DNA of 64,000 nt from Candidatus Latescibacterota bacterium (lineage in GTDB: Bacteria; Krumholzibacteriota; Krumholzibacteriia; G020349025). Below are positions 28,174-35,954 of this stretch, piece after piece. The stretch covers positions 935,046 through 999,045 of the forward strand of contig CP070763.1 of assembly GCA_020349025.1 (NCBI GenBank), read 5' to 3'. The position numbers and the translations under genes were made by a program. Positions within the stretch are counted from its first letter, which is position 1. The number at the start of each line of letters is the position of its first letter. The notes under the pieces are model-generated. The model had not been told where the DNA came from and searched no databases. It was given only the letters and a program-made list of their open reading frames with translations.

Positions 28174-28890
28174 ATGTGCGTTCTCGTCGTCGCATGGAAG
28201 CAGCACGCGGCAGCCCCGCTCGTCGTCGCCGCCAACCGTGACGAAGCGTACGCACGACCCGCTTCGACGCCGCGAGTCGAAGTCGTGGAGGGAACCCGCG
28301 TGCTGCTCCCTTCCGACCACCAGGCCGGCGGCACGTGGGAGGGTGCGAACGAGGCCGGACTGGTCGCGGTCATCACAAACAGACCGGACGGCGACTTCGA
28401 TCCAGCACGGCGTTCGCGCGGTCTGCTGTGCCGCATGGCGCTGTCGAAGCGCGGCATCTTGACGCTGCAACGTGATCTGGAGGTGGAGCTGTCGAAGCAG
28501 CGCTACAACAGCTTCAACCTCTTCTACGCCGACGAGAAGAGTGCCTACGTCTCCTCCTGGAACGGCGATCTGCGCACCCAGAGACTAGAGCCGGGGACGT
28601 ACGTTCTCTCCAACGAGCACGGGATCGGCGAGCTCGTCGTCTCCGAGCTGGCCGCTCTGCCTCGCGCTGCGCCCCCCTTCCGCCGTGCGCTGGTGGAGAT
28701 CCTGGCCAGCCACCGACCTCGGGACACGGACGGCTTCCGCATCTGCAAGCATGGCGAGCGCTACGGCACCGTCTCAGCCAGCCTCATCTATCGGGACGGC
28801 CACGACTTCGTCCTGGAACATGCGCCGGGTCCGCCCTGCGTGACCCGATTCACCGCGCATCGGATTCGCGCGCTCCCCGCGAACAGGTGA
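28174..28890 (+). CDS. NRDE (TANGO2) family protein
   Basis: This 238-residue protein has the conserved N-terminus MCVLVVAWK and the family motif AANRDEAYARPA (NRDE), followed by GGTWEGANEAGLVAVITNR. NRDE proteins share the Ntn-hydrolase-like fold with Cys2 as a candidate nucleophile; the human homologue is TANGO2, and a role in lipid or heme metabolism has been proposed. The start at 28174 is set by the conserved Met-Cys N-terminus, though the nearest SD-like GGAGG is rather far away (13 bases). It appears monocistronic. Confidence 0.88.
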   Translation: MCVLVVAWKQHAAAPLVVAANRDEAYARPASTPRVEVVEGTRVLLPSDHQAGGTWEGANEAGLVAVITNRPDGDFDPARRSRGLLCRMALSKRGILTLQRDLEVELSKQRYNSFNLFYADEKSAYVSSWNGDLRTQRLEPGTYVLSNEHGIGELVVSELAALPRAAPPFRRALVEILASHRPRDTDGFRICKHGERYGTVSASLIYRDGHDFVLEHAPGPPCVTRFTAHRIRALPANR

Positions 28891-28896
28891 ATACGG

Positions 28897-29040
28897 CACA
28901 CCGACGCACTCCACGCTCGGAGGACGCTCGGCGCCGCGCCTCCGCGCGCGTCGCTCTCACTCGGCACACGCGCGGCTCCGGCATCCTGCCCTCGCTTTCG
29001 CGCGCGCGCCACGCCCCCGAGCGCGGAGTGCGTCGGTGTG
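28897..29040. repeat. 144-bp element with 24-bp terminal inverted repeats
   Basis: The arms 28897-28920 and 29017-29040 are inverted copies differing at a single base, which would form a G-U pair in minus-strand RNA. The 96 bases between them are GC-rich with no reading frame. No target-site duplication is obvious. It starts seven bases after the NRDE stop. It could be a miniature mobile element, a large terminator or a structured RNA. Confidence 0.7.
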
Positions 29041-29115
29041 TCTCGGCGAGCCAAGTGCCATCGCGCGCTTGTCTGTTCCCCGGCCCGTCGCCATCAAGCG
29101 CCGCGAGCGGCGCGA

Positions 29116-29127
29116 GTGTGCTACCCT
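29116..29127 (+). promoter_or_regulatory. Extended -10-like element GTGTGCTACCCT
   Basis: TGC-TACCCT fits the extended -10 pattern and repeats the element before the NRDE gene. It is 215 bases from the barrel gene start, so the leader would be long. Confidence 0.35.
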
Positions 29128-29341
29128 AAGTGATCCCCTGAGCAAGAAAGCGTGGCGCTCCCACACCGCCCTGTCGTCGTACCCACAACGCGGCGGGCGC
29201 CAGCGGTGTTGGACGCGCCGTGGCGCTCGGACCGCAAGCCACGGCGTGTCAACGAGATGGCACGATGCGGGAGAATTCGCCGTCGTTCGGAACTGCGCGT
29301 GCATACGCGCGTAATAGATGCCCCTCACTGGAGGTCCAGAG

Positions 29342-30196
29342 ATGCGTCGTCGCTTCCCGATTGCACTGTTCGGTGCCCTGGCTCCGGTGGCTGTCCTCGC
29401 CCTGCCGCTGTCAGCCTGGGGCGCCTCCGACACGGGCGGGCCTGAGGATGCCGTGGGTGCGGAGCTGGAGGAATGGCTCCCCCGGCCCGGCCTCGGCTTG
29501 CTCAGCGCTTCGTCGTTCAATCCGAACCACCGACTCGGGCTGCAGCGTGGTGGCTCGACGTCGTCCACGACGTTCGCCCACCGCCGCTCCCGTCGCCGCT
29601 CGACGCAGCCGGAGTCGTACATGATCCTCAAAGGCGGCGGGATGTACGTCGCCGAGGAGTCCACCAACGGCGTGTTCCTGGGACTGGAGCTCGGAGGTGC
29701 GGTGGAGGATGTTCTCGATGTCGGCTTCTCGATCGATTACTTCTATCGCAGCACGAGCCAGATGGAAGTCCTCCAGGAGACCCGGTTCGAAGAGCTGCCA
29801 GTCCAGGTCGTCGCCACGACGGACAAGACCGCGGCGCACCTGGTGCCGCTCGGCCTGACGCTACGTATCCGCTTGCCGGTGGGCGGGGATGCTCTGTCCC
29901 CCTTCATTTCGGGCACGCTGGCGTACGAAGCTCTCTTCCTCGAGAACATCGGCGACCCCAACTCCGACGACCCGGTGCTGCGCGCACTGGAGCAGAATGA
30001 GACCTTCACCGGTTTCGGTTGGCAGGCCGCAGCGGGCATGGACATCAGGCTCTCCCCCTCGCTTGGGCTCTTTGGTGAGATTGGGATGCACCGCAGTTCG
30101 CCGAAGATGGAGGTCGAGATGGACGGCGTCCCGGTCGATCTGAAGGTCGACCTGGATGGCGGCTTCCTCCGCGGCGGGCTACGCATCGCCATGTGA
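29342..30196 (+). CDS. Predicted outer-membrane beta-barrel protein
   Basis: This 284-residue protein has a signal peptide (IALFGALAPVAVLALPLSAWGA), a low-complexity Ser/Arg-rich linker (about residues 55-90) and a C-terminal domain with alternating strands typical of an 8-stranded OmpW/OmpX-like barrel (GVFLGLELGGAVEDVLDVGFSID split over residues ~105-130; LGLTLRIRLPVG; GGFLRGGLRIAM at the end). The start has GGAGG seven bases upstream. No specific ligand can be inferred. Confidence 0.75.
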   Translation: MRRRFPIALFGALAPVAVLALPLSAWGASDTGGPEDAVGAELEEWLPRPGLGLLSASSFNPNHRLGLQRGGSTSSTTFAHRRSRRRSTQPESYMILKGGGMYVAEESTNGVFLGLELGGAVEDVLDVGFSIDYFYRSTSQMEVLQETRFEELPVQVVATTDKTAAHLVPLGLTLRIRLPVGGDALSPFISGTLAYEALFLENIGDPNSDDPVLRALEQNETFTGFGWQAAAGMDIRLSPSLGLFGEIGMHRSSPKMEVEMDGVPVDLKVDLDGGFLRGGLRIAM

Positions 30197-30274
30197 GCGC
30201 CACTGCGCCGCGGAGCGATCACGCGACGGCGCCACGCCTCGGCGCGCCAGCAGCGGACCCCACCCACTCGCTGC

Positions 30275-30303
30275 TTGGTCGCCGGGGCGTCGCTGTCTAC
30301 AAT
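30275..30303 (+). promoter_or_regulatory. Sigma-70-type promoter of the M48 gene
   Basis: TTGGTC (30275-30280) and TACAAT (30298-30303) are separated by 17 bases. The predicted start of transcription is about 20 bases before the gene start. Confidence 0.6.
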
Positions 30304-30331
30304 CCGCGCCGTGGCAACGGGAGGGATGACG

Positions 30332-31783
30332 ATGCGCGACGGGCGACGGATGCTGCTGCTCTCAATGCTCCTCTTGTTGGCGTGTGCGACCAACCCGGTC
30401 ACCGGGAAGCGCGAGTTCATGCTCGTCTCGGAATCCCAGGAGATCTCCATGGGACGCGAGGCGGATCCGCAGATCGTGGCGACGTACGGCCTCTACGACG
30501 ACCCGGAGCTTGCCGCCTACGTCGACGAAGTGGGTCAGAAGCTCGCAGCGGTCAGCCACCGCGCCGATCTGCAGTACACGTTCCGAGTTCTCGACTCCCC
30601 GGTACTCAACGCTTTCGCTCTCCCGGGCGGGTACATCTACGTCACCCGCGGGATCCTCGCCCACATGAACAACGAGGCGGAGCTGGCGATGGTCCTGGGT
30701 CACGAGATCGGTCACGTCACGGCGCGGCACAGCGCCGAGCAGTACAGTCGCGCCACGCTCGCCGGTCTCGGGCTCGGCATCGGCAGCCTCGTCGTTCCCG
30801 AGGTGGCGCAGTACGGGCACCTGGCGCAGACCGCCCTGGGCCTTCTGTTCCTCAAGTACGGACGCGATGACGAGCACGAATCGGACGAGCTGGGTGTGCA
30901 GTACTCGGTGGCAGCCGGGTACGACCCGGAGCGCGGCGCGACCTTCTTCGAGGTCCTCGACCGACAGCAGCAGGAATCGGGGCAGGCGCTTCCGGGGTGG
31001 CTTTCGACTCACCCCGCACCCGCGGATCGCGTCGCACGCACGCGTGCCCGGGCCGCCGAGGTCAAGGGGCAGGGGGTCTACCGCGTCGGCGAGGCGACGC
31101 ACAAGGAGCAGATCGACGGCACCGTCTTCGGCGAGGACCCGCGCCAGGGCTTCATGGACGGCGACACGTTCAAGCACCCCGACCAGGAGTTCCAGCTCGA
31201 GTTCCCGGCCGGCTGGCGCGTGGTCAACGCGACCACGGCCGTCGTGGCGACCGAAGCCAAGGACCAGGCGCAGCTGCAGCTGACGCTCGAGCGCAGCGAA
31301 GGGGCCTCGCCGCGTGCCTTCGTCCTGCGCCTGGCAGAGGCGGCGCAGGCCCAGATCGTGGAGTCCGGGGTCGAGACGATCCACGGCTACGACGCCTACA
31401 TCGCCTTGCTGCAGGTGACGCGCAACGGTCAGACCGGGCTCATCCAGGTGGGTGCCATCCAGCGTGAGAAGGGTGGCCTCATCTACCAGTTCCTGGGTCG
31501 CGCCGCCAGCCGCTTCCGCTCCTGGCAGCCGCTCCTTCTGCAGAGCGTCCGCAGCTTCGCGCCACTCCAGGATCGAGCCGCGTTGCGGATCGAGCCGAAT
31601 CGGTTGGCGGTGGTGACGCTTGCGCGCCCGCAGACGTTGGCGCAGGCGGCGGCGGGCTACGCCGACGCCCCGGTTGCAGCCGAGAAGCTCGCGCTCCTCA
31701 ACAACCTGCAAGTCGACACGCCGCTCGACGTCGGTTTCCGACTCAAGATCGTCCGTGGCACGTATCATGGGGGTCGGAAGTAG
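30332..31783 (+). CDS. M48-family metalloprotease lipoprotein (BepA-like)
   Basis: This 483-residue zinc protease has a lipoprotein signal (LLLSMLLLLACATN), the active-site motif H124EIGH128 and the third-ligand region DDEHESDELGVQY. A C-terminal half resembles a separate substrate-binding domain and ends in a LysM-like segment (NLQVDTPLDVGFRLKIV). BepA/YfgC-type enzymes degrade misassembled outer-membrane proteins; with no TPR domain this one is closer to the LoiP/YcaL type in its catalytic part. The start at 30332 has GAGG seven bases upstream; ATG 30326 is the alternative. It follows a good sigma-70 promoter. Confidence 0.87.
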   Translation: MRDGRRMLLLSMLLLLACATNPVTGKREFMLVSESQEISMGREADPQIVATYGLYDDPELAAYVDEVGQKLAAVSHRADLQYTFRVLDSPVLNAFALPGGYIYVTRGILAHMNNEAELAMVLGHEIGHVTARHSAEQYSRATLAGLGLGIGSLVVPEVAQYGHLAQTALGLLFLKYGRDDEHESDELGVQYSVAAGYDPERGATFFEVLDRQQQESGQALPGWLSTHPAPADRVARTRARAAEVKGQGVYRVGEATHKEQIDGTVFGEDPRQGFMDGDTFKHPDQEFQLEFPAGWRVVNATTAVVATEAKDQAQLQLTLERSEGASPRAFVLRLAEAAQAQIVESGVETIHGYDAYIALLQVTRNGQTGLIQVGAIQREKGGLIYQFLGRAASRFRSWQPLLLQSVRSFAPLQDRAALRIEPNRLAVVTLARPQTLAQAAAGYADAPVAAEKLALLNNLQVDTPLDVGFRLKIVRGTYHGGRK

Positions 31784-31861
31784 GCCGCGCGCTGCCTGAC
31801 GGCGACCGCACCCGGGTGACTCCGGCGCCCGCAGCGTGGCTCCCGACACCCGAAGAAGGAG

Positions 31862-32824
31862 ATGAACTTGCGCACGACCGCCATTCGACCGCGGGGATTC
31901 TGTGCCGGCGTGGACCGGGCCATCGACATCGTCGACCAGGCCTTGGAACTCTTCCCATCACCTCTCTACGTCCGCAAGCAGATCGTCCACAATCGCGCCG
32001 TCGTCGAGTCGTTCGAGAAACGCGGCGTCATCTTCGTCGACACGCTGGACGACGTTCCGGATGGCAAGGTCGTCATCTTCAGCGCCCACGGCGTCGCACC
32101 CAGCGTGCGCGAGAAAGCGGCAGCGCGCGGGTTGCGGGTGATCGATGCCACCTGTCCGCTGGTCACCAAGGTGCATCTCGAGGTGCGCCGCTTCGTCAAA
32201 CAGGGGTACGACATCGTCCTCATCGGTCACGCTGGACACGACGAAGTCCTGGGCACGACTGGCGAGGCGCCGGATCGGATCCACCTCGTCGGGAGCGAGG
32301 CGGAGGTGGAAGCGCTCGAGCTGCCGCAAACGGAGAAGCTCGTCCACCTGACGCAGACGACACTCAGCGTCGACGAGACGCTCGGGATCGTCGCGGCTCT
32401 GCGGCGTCGGTTTCCCAACATCAGCGGTCCGCCCAAGGACGACATCTGCTACGCCACGCAGAATCGCCAGGAAGCGGTCAAGGCTGTCCTGGAAGATGGT
32501 GCCGAGGTCATTCTCGTCCTCGGATCGGAATCGAGCTCCAATTCGAAGCGCTTGTGTGAGGTGGCCGAAGACCGCGGGGCGCGCGCCTATCTCATCGATT
32601 CCGTGCACGACATCGAACCGAGCTGGCTCGAGGGCGTCGAACACGTTGGCGTCACGGCGGGTGCTTCCGCACCGGAGCACCTCGTGCGCGAAGTCCTGCG
32701 CTGGCTCGAGTCACGCGGATCGACGCTCGGCGAGCGCGAGCTCATCCGCGAGGAAGTGCAGTTCGCGCTTCCGCCCGAGCTGATCGCGGCGCGTCGCGAA
32801 CGTCAGGCGACGACCGAGTCGTAG
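31862..32824 (+). CDS. ispH: 4-hydroxy-3-methylbut-2-enyl diphosphate reductase
   Basis: This 320-residue iron-sulfur enzyme makes IPP and DMAPP in the last step of the MEP isoprenoid pathway. All three cluster-binding cysteines are present: C14 in RGFCAGVDRA, C98 in DATCPLV and C196 in DICYATQNRQ. The GHAGHDEVLGT segment and the end (TAGASAPEHLV) also match IspH. AAGGAG directly adjoins ATG 31862; TTG six bases later is better spaced and may be the true start (318 residues). The length is normal for the family. Confidence 0.96.
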   Translation: MNLRTTAIRPRGFCAGVDRAIDIVDQALELFPSPLYVRKQIVHNRAVVESFEKRGVIFVDTLDDVPDGKVVIFSAHGVAPSVREKAAARGLRVIDATCPLVTKVHLEVRRFVKQGYDIVLIGHAGHDEVLGTTGEAPDRIHLVGSEAEVEALELPQTEKLVHLTQTTLSVDETLGIVAALRRRFPNISGPPKDDICYATQNRQEAVKAVLEDGAEVILVLGSESSSNSKRLCEVAEDRGARAYLIDSVHDIEPSWLEGVEHVGVTAGASAPEHLVREVLRWLESRGSTLGERELIREEVQFALPPELIAARRERQATTES

Positions 32825-32875
32825 CTCGCAACGGAGTGCTTGAGACGGGCGGCGTGCGCCCGTTTACGAGCAGCT

Positions 32876-35245
32876 TCAGCCGCGCTCTGCACTCTCCAGC
32901 TCGTCACGCAATCTCTTCAAACGCGTGTCGCGGTCGCGCACGAAGCGCTCGATCCCCTGCAGCAGCCAACGCGGGGAGAGGTGCGCCTCGTCGACGATCT
33001 CCTCCACCGATCCACCCGTACGCCAGCGGTCGTCCCAGTCCGAAGTCATGGCGTACTCCGCGCTGATCCGGTTGGGGATCCAGTCGTTCATCGTCCGGCG
33101 ACCGCGATTCGAGACGACCATCGAGTCGAGCCACTCTCCCGGCGAGAGCACGCTCTCCTGGTAGCGCTTCGACTCGCTGCGGAAGAGTTGCGGTGAGATC
33201 GCTGCGACCACCTTGACGTTCAAGCCCTCGCGTTTCAGGTCGGGGAGGATCTTGACCATGTTGGCGGTTGTCGAGGTGCCGCTGACGATGACCACGCCAC
33301 CCCTCTTCCGGCTCGGGTCGTAGTCGCGCATGACGTAGGCACCCTTGGCGGCCGCAAAGTGTGACGCAATCCCGAGCGCCTCGCGATCGGGAATCTCGAC
33401 GCTCGGGCGCGTGAGGTGGAGGGCGAGGATCGGTGCGCCGTGACGCAACCCCGCCGCAATCACGACCGGGACCTCGTTGTGCTCCCATGGGTGCAGATCG
33501 ACGACCTGGTTGTCGGGAAAAAGCTGCGTCACGTAGGGCGAGAAGATGCCGAAGTGCGTGCGCGAATCTTCGGCGGTTTCCGGTCCCGAGTGGCCCGCGA
33601 CCCACAGCACCTTGCCCACCTGGATCTGCGAGTCCTGCGCCAGCTGGCTGAAGAGGCGCATGGGACCATACTTGAGATAGACGAAGGAGCCGTAGGTGGA
33701 GCAACCGCTGAGGAACCCCTGCCACTCCTCGTAAGGCCGCTCCGAGAAGTTGGTCGACGCCATGCCGCAAGCGATTCCGGAGTTGGCGAACTCGGTGATC
33801 TCCTGCGGCAGCAACACGCCTTCCGGGTTCGCCTCGCGGTCGAACCAGCCGTAGCCGTCGAAGTCGTCGAACCCTTTCGCGAAACCGGAGATGTTGGTGG
33901 AATCCGCCAGATCCGCCGACATGACGACGAAGAGGGGGCGGTTGTACTTCTGGTGCGACCAGGTGTTCACCCAGGCGCCCCACTTCGCCAAAGCGGCGCG
34001 ATTCGGCGCCTTGGCACCGGGCTTCGCGTACATCTTCGTTGGGTAGTTCTCGTAGTCGGTGAGCTCGGGATCGCTCATCGGGTTCTTCGACGTGTCGAAG
34101 CGGAAGGTGGAAATCTGTTCCGGGACGGAATCGCCAAGGTCGACGAGGCGGTCGCCCAGGTAACGCACGAGCGCTTCATCCTCGCGCATGACACGCATCA
34201 CCTGCTCGAAGTTGTGCACCACCTGCTCGCGCCACGCATCCTGATCCTGCGGCGCCTCTTCACCGAAGCCGGCAAACTCGACGCCGTACTTCTTGGCGAA
34301 CTCCTCGCGCCCACGCCAGTAGAGCTCGCTGTTCGCCTTGTGCGGCGTGCCATGCGACTTGTAGTCGAAAACGCCGTACCCGCGTCCTTTCCGCGTTCGG
34401 AAGTAGCAGAGGTTGGGGCGTCGCTCCGGGTTGTCGCCGTGCACGGTCTCCAGCAGCCCACGGGTCAGCCCGGGCCACTCCATGCCGTTCTCGACACCGA
34501 TGGTTCGCCATCCCGCGGCGCCGAACCAGTCGGCGGGCGTGCCGTGCACGACCGCGCTCGCGGGGCGCGGGTCGATGCCGTAGTCGTTCCAGTCGACGCA
34601 GTAGACGAGGTTGTCGAGACCGAGCCCCCAAGCCGAGTTGCGCGTCTCGTGCGCCGCTCCCGCGGTGAGACCACCCTCGCCCTCGAGTGCAAAAACGCGC
34701 ACGCCCTCTGCGCCTGCACGCTTGAGAGCCATCGCGATGCCAGCAGCGGGCGGCGAACCGTGGCCCGAAGGCCCGGTGTTCGCCTTGACGAAGAGCGTCT
34801 TGCCCTCCATCTCCGCGTGTCCGGGCAAGCCGCCGTTGCGCCGAAACGTGAGCAGGTCTTGCCAGTAGAGCGCACGCTCGTCCGCTTCCGGGACGCGATA
34901 GCGCTCGGCGCCGCTCTCCTGGTGGAGGAGGCGCAACGGCTCGTTGAGGACCGCCAGAACGGAGTAGAGCAACGGCGTGCAGTGGCCGGCCACGAGCACG
35001 AAGCGATCAGCGAAGCGCTTCTCCGGATGGCGGATGTCCCAACGCATGGCGCCGCTCAGGAGCGTTGTCAGCAACGCATGCACTTTGGAGCGCGAGCCAC
35101 CCGGATGACCGCTCTGTCTGTAGTTGAGCATCATGTCGATACACTGATCGACGATGTCCTTGGTCTTCTCCCAATGATGGAAGTTCAGTTCCTGTTCGCG
35201 ATAGAGAGCGTCGATTCGCGAGCTCGTCCTCGTGGAGTGGGCCAA
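32876..35245 (-). CDS. Divergent transketolase-like ThDP enzyme
   Basis: This 789-residue protein has the transketolase layout. The N-terminal ThDP-binding domain has SGHPGGS, GPSGHGS and the cofactor/metal motif EGEGGLTAG with GLDNLVYCVDWNDYGID. A pyrimidine-binding domain (SADLADSTNISG, FGIFSPYVTQLFPDN) and a C-terminal transketolase fold (VVIVSGTSTT) follow. It is over 100 residues longer than ordinary transketolase, and the usual GDG is replaced by GEG. The substrate may differ from the pentose-phosphate pair; pyruvate-dehydrogenase-E1-like activity is another option. The start is TTG with AAAGGAG five bases upstream. It stands alone on its strand. Confidence 0.8.
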   Translation of the reverse strand: MAHSTRTSSRIDALYREQELNFHHWEKTKDIVDQCIDMMLNYRQSGHPGGSRSKVHALLTTLLSGAMRWDIRHPEKRFADRFVLVAGHCTPLLYSVLAVLNEPLRLLHQESGAERYRVPEADERALYWQDLLTFRRNGGLPGHAEMEGKTLFVKANTGPSGHGSPPAAGIAMALKRAGAEGVRVFALEGEGGLTAGAAHETRNSAWGLGLDNLVYCVDWNDYGIDPRPASAVVHGTPADWFGAAGWRTIGVENGMEWPGLTRGLLETVHGDNPERRPNLCYFRTRKGRGYGVFDYKSHGTPHKANSELYWRGREEFAKKYGVEFAGFGEEAPQDQDAWREQVVHNFEQVMRVMREDEALVRYLGDRLVDLGDSVPEQISTFRFDTSKNPMSDPELTDYENYPTKMYAKPGAKAPNRAALAKWGAWVNTWSHQKYNRPLFVVMSADLADSTNISGFAKGFDDFDGYGWFDREANPEGVLLPQEITEFANSGIACGMASTNFSERPYEEWQGFLSGCSTYGSFVYLKYGPMRLFSQLAQDSQIQVGKVLWVAGHSGPETAEDSRTHFGIFSPYVTQLFPDNQVVDLHPWEHNEVPVVIAAGLRHGAPILALHLTRPSVEIPDREALGIASHFAAAKGAYVMRDYDPSRKRGGVVIVSGTSTTANMVKILPDLKREGLNVKVVAAISPQLFRSESKRYQESVLSPGEWLDSMVVSNRGRRTMNDWIPNRISAEYAMTSDWDDRWRTGGSVEEIVDEAHLSPRWLLQGIERFVRDRDTRLKRLRDELESAERG

Positions 35246-35447
35246 CTCGGCTCCTTTCTGGATCGCGCCGCAGCGGGCGCAACCGTGCGATCATGCCAAA
35301 CGAGAGGCGCGCGGGTCAATTCAGCCGCTTCGCTCCCGCGGCAGAAGAGGTTGTGGCAACGTCAGTTCGGTTGGGTCCGTTCGACAGCGGTTGCCGCCGC
35401 GGACTCGATGTTGCAAGTTTGGCGAGCTGCAAGGGAGGTGGCTCGAC

Positions 35448-35795
35448 GTGCGATTGCGGCTCTCCTGGATCGTCCTCATTGCTCTCGGCTCGACCGCCGG
35501 GTGCGGTGACGATCCAACCGCGCCGCTGCGCAACGTCGACTCGACCTCGAGTCGCATCCAAGGTCACGAGCACCGAGCGACAATCCCCGCCGCGCTGATC
35601 GACGATCCACCACCACTGGGCGCGCAGCTCGAGACCACAGCGGCGGAGTACGCCGCGGGTGGAATCCCGCAACACACCCACACCTTCATGGTCTTTCCCA
35701 CCGACCTCACAGTGCTGCAGCAGCCGGGCGGACGGGTTGAGGTGGAGACCCTCGAGAGCGAGGGGCATCGGCACATCTTCGTGTTCAGCCGCTGA
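35448..35795 (+). CDS. Small lipoprotein with paired-histidine motifs
   Basis: This 115-residue protein has a short signal and lipobox (WIVLIALGSTAGCGDD). The mature part has three regularly placed histidine groups, GHEH (about residue 40), QHTHTF (about 77) and GHRHIF (about 109), in a beta-rich context. The layout resembles small proteins with repeated HxH strands that are thought to bind metal; this is inference. The start is GTG with GGGAGG about nine bases upstream. It precedes the propeller gene on the same strand. Confidence 0.6.
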   Translation: MRLRLSWIVLIALGSTAGCGDDPTAPLRNVDSTSSRIQGHEHRATIPAALIDDPPPLGAQLETTAAEYAAGGIPQHTHTFMVFPTDLTVLQQPGGRVEVETLESEGHRHIFVFSR

Positions 35796-35825
35796 GGAAC
35801 GCAGCTCGCGCCGAGGGAGCACGCC

Positions 35826-35855
35826 TTGCGCGCCGGCTCTTGCGGTTGCTAGAAT
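35826..35855 (+). promoter_or_regulatory. Promoter upstream of the propeller gene
   Basis: TTGCGC (35826-35831) and TAGAAT (35850-35855) are 18 bases apart, and TGC precedes the -10 (extended -10 form TGCTAGAAT). It would drive the propeller and GT-C genes independently of the lipoprotein. Confidence 0.5.
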
Positions 35856-35954
35856 TCGTCGCTCGCAGGAGAGTGCACGAAGGAACGCATTTCAGATTGG
35901 ATCGGGCTACTCGTCGCCGACCTCGTCTCAGCCGAATCAGAAGGACTGCGGAGC

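Larger units (their letters stand above)
28891..29341. other. Intergenic region with a structured repeat element
   Basis: No gene is apparent in these 451 bases. They hold a 144-bp element bounded by 24-bp inverted repeats (listed separately), a compact GCGCCG-CGAG-CGGCGC hairpin at 29098-29113 and an extended -10-like element at 29116-29127 that probably belongs to the barrel gene at 29342. Confidence 0.6.

Noticed and set aside
33416-35509. A 697-codon plus-strand open frame opposite the transketolase-like gene
   Set aside because: It is antisense to a gene with clear ThDP-enzyme motifs and has no recognisable domain of its own.
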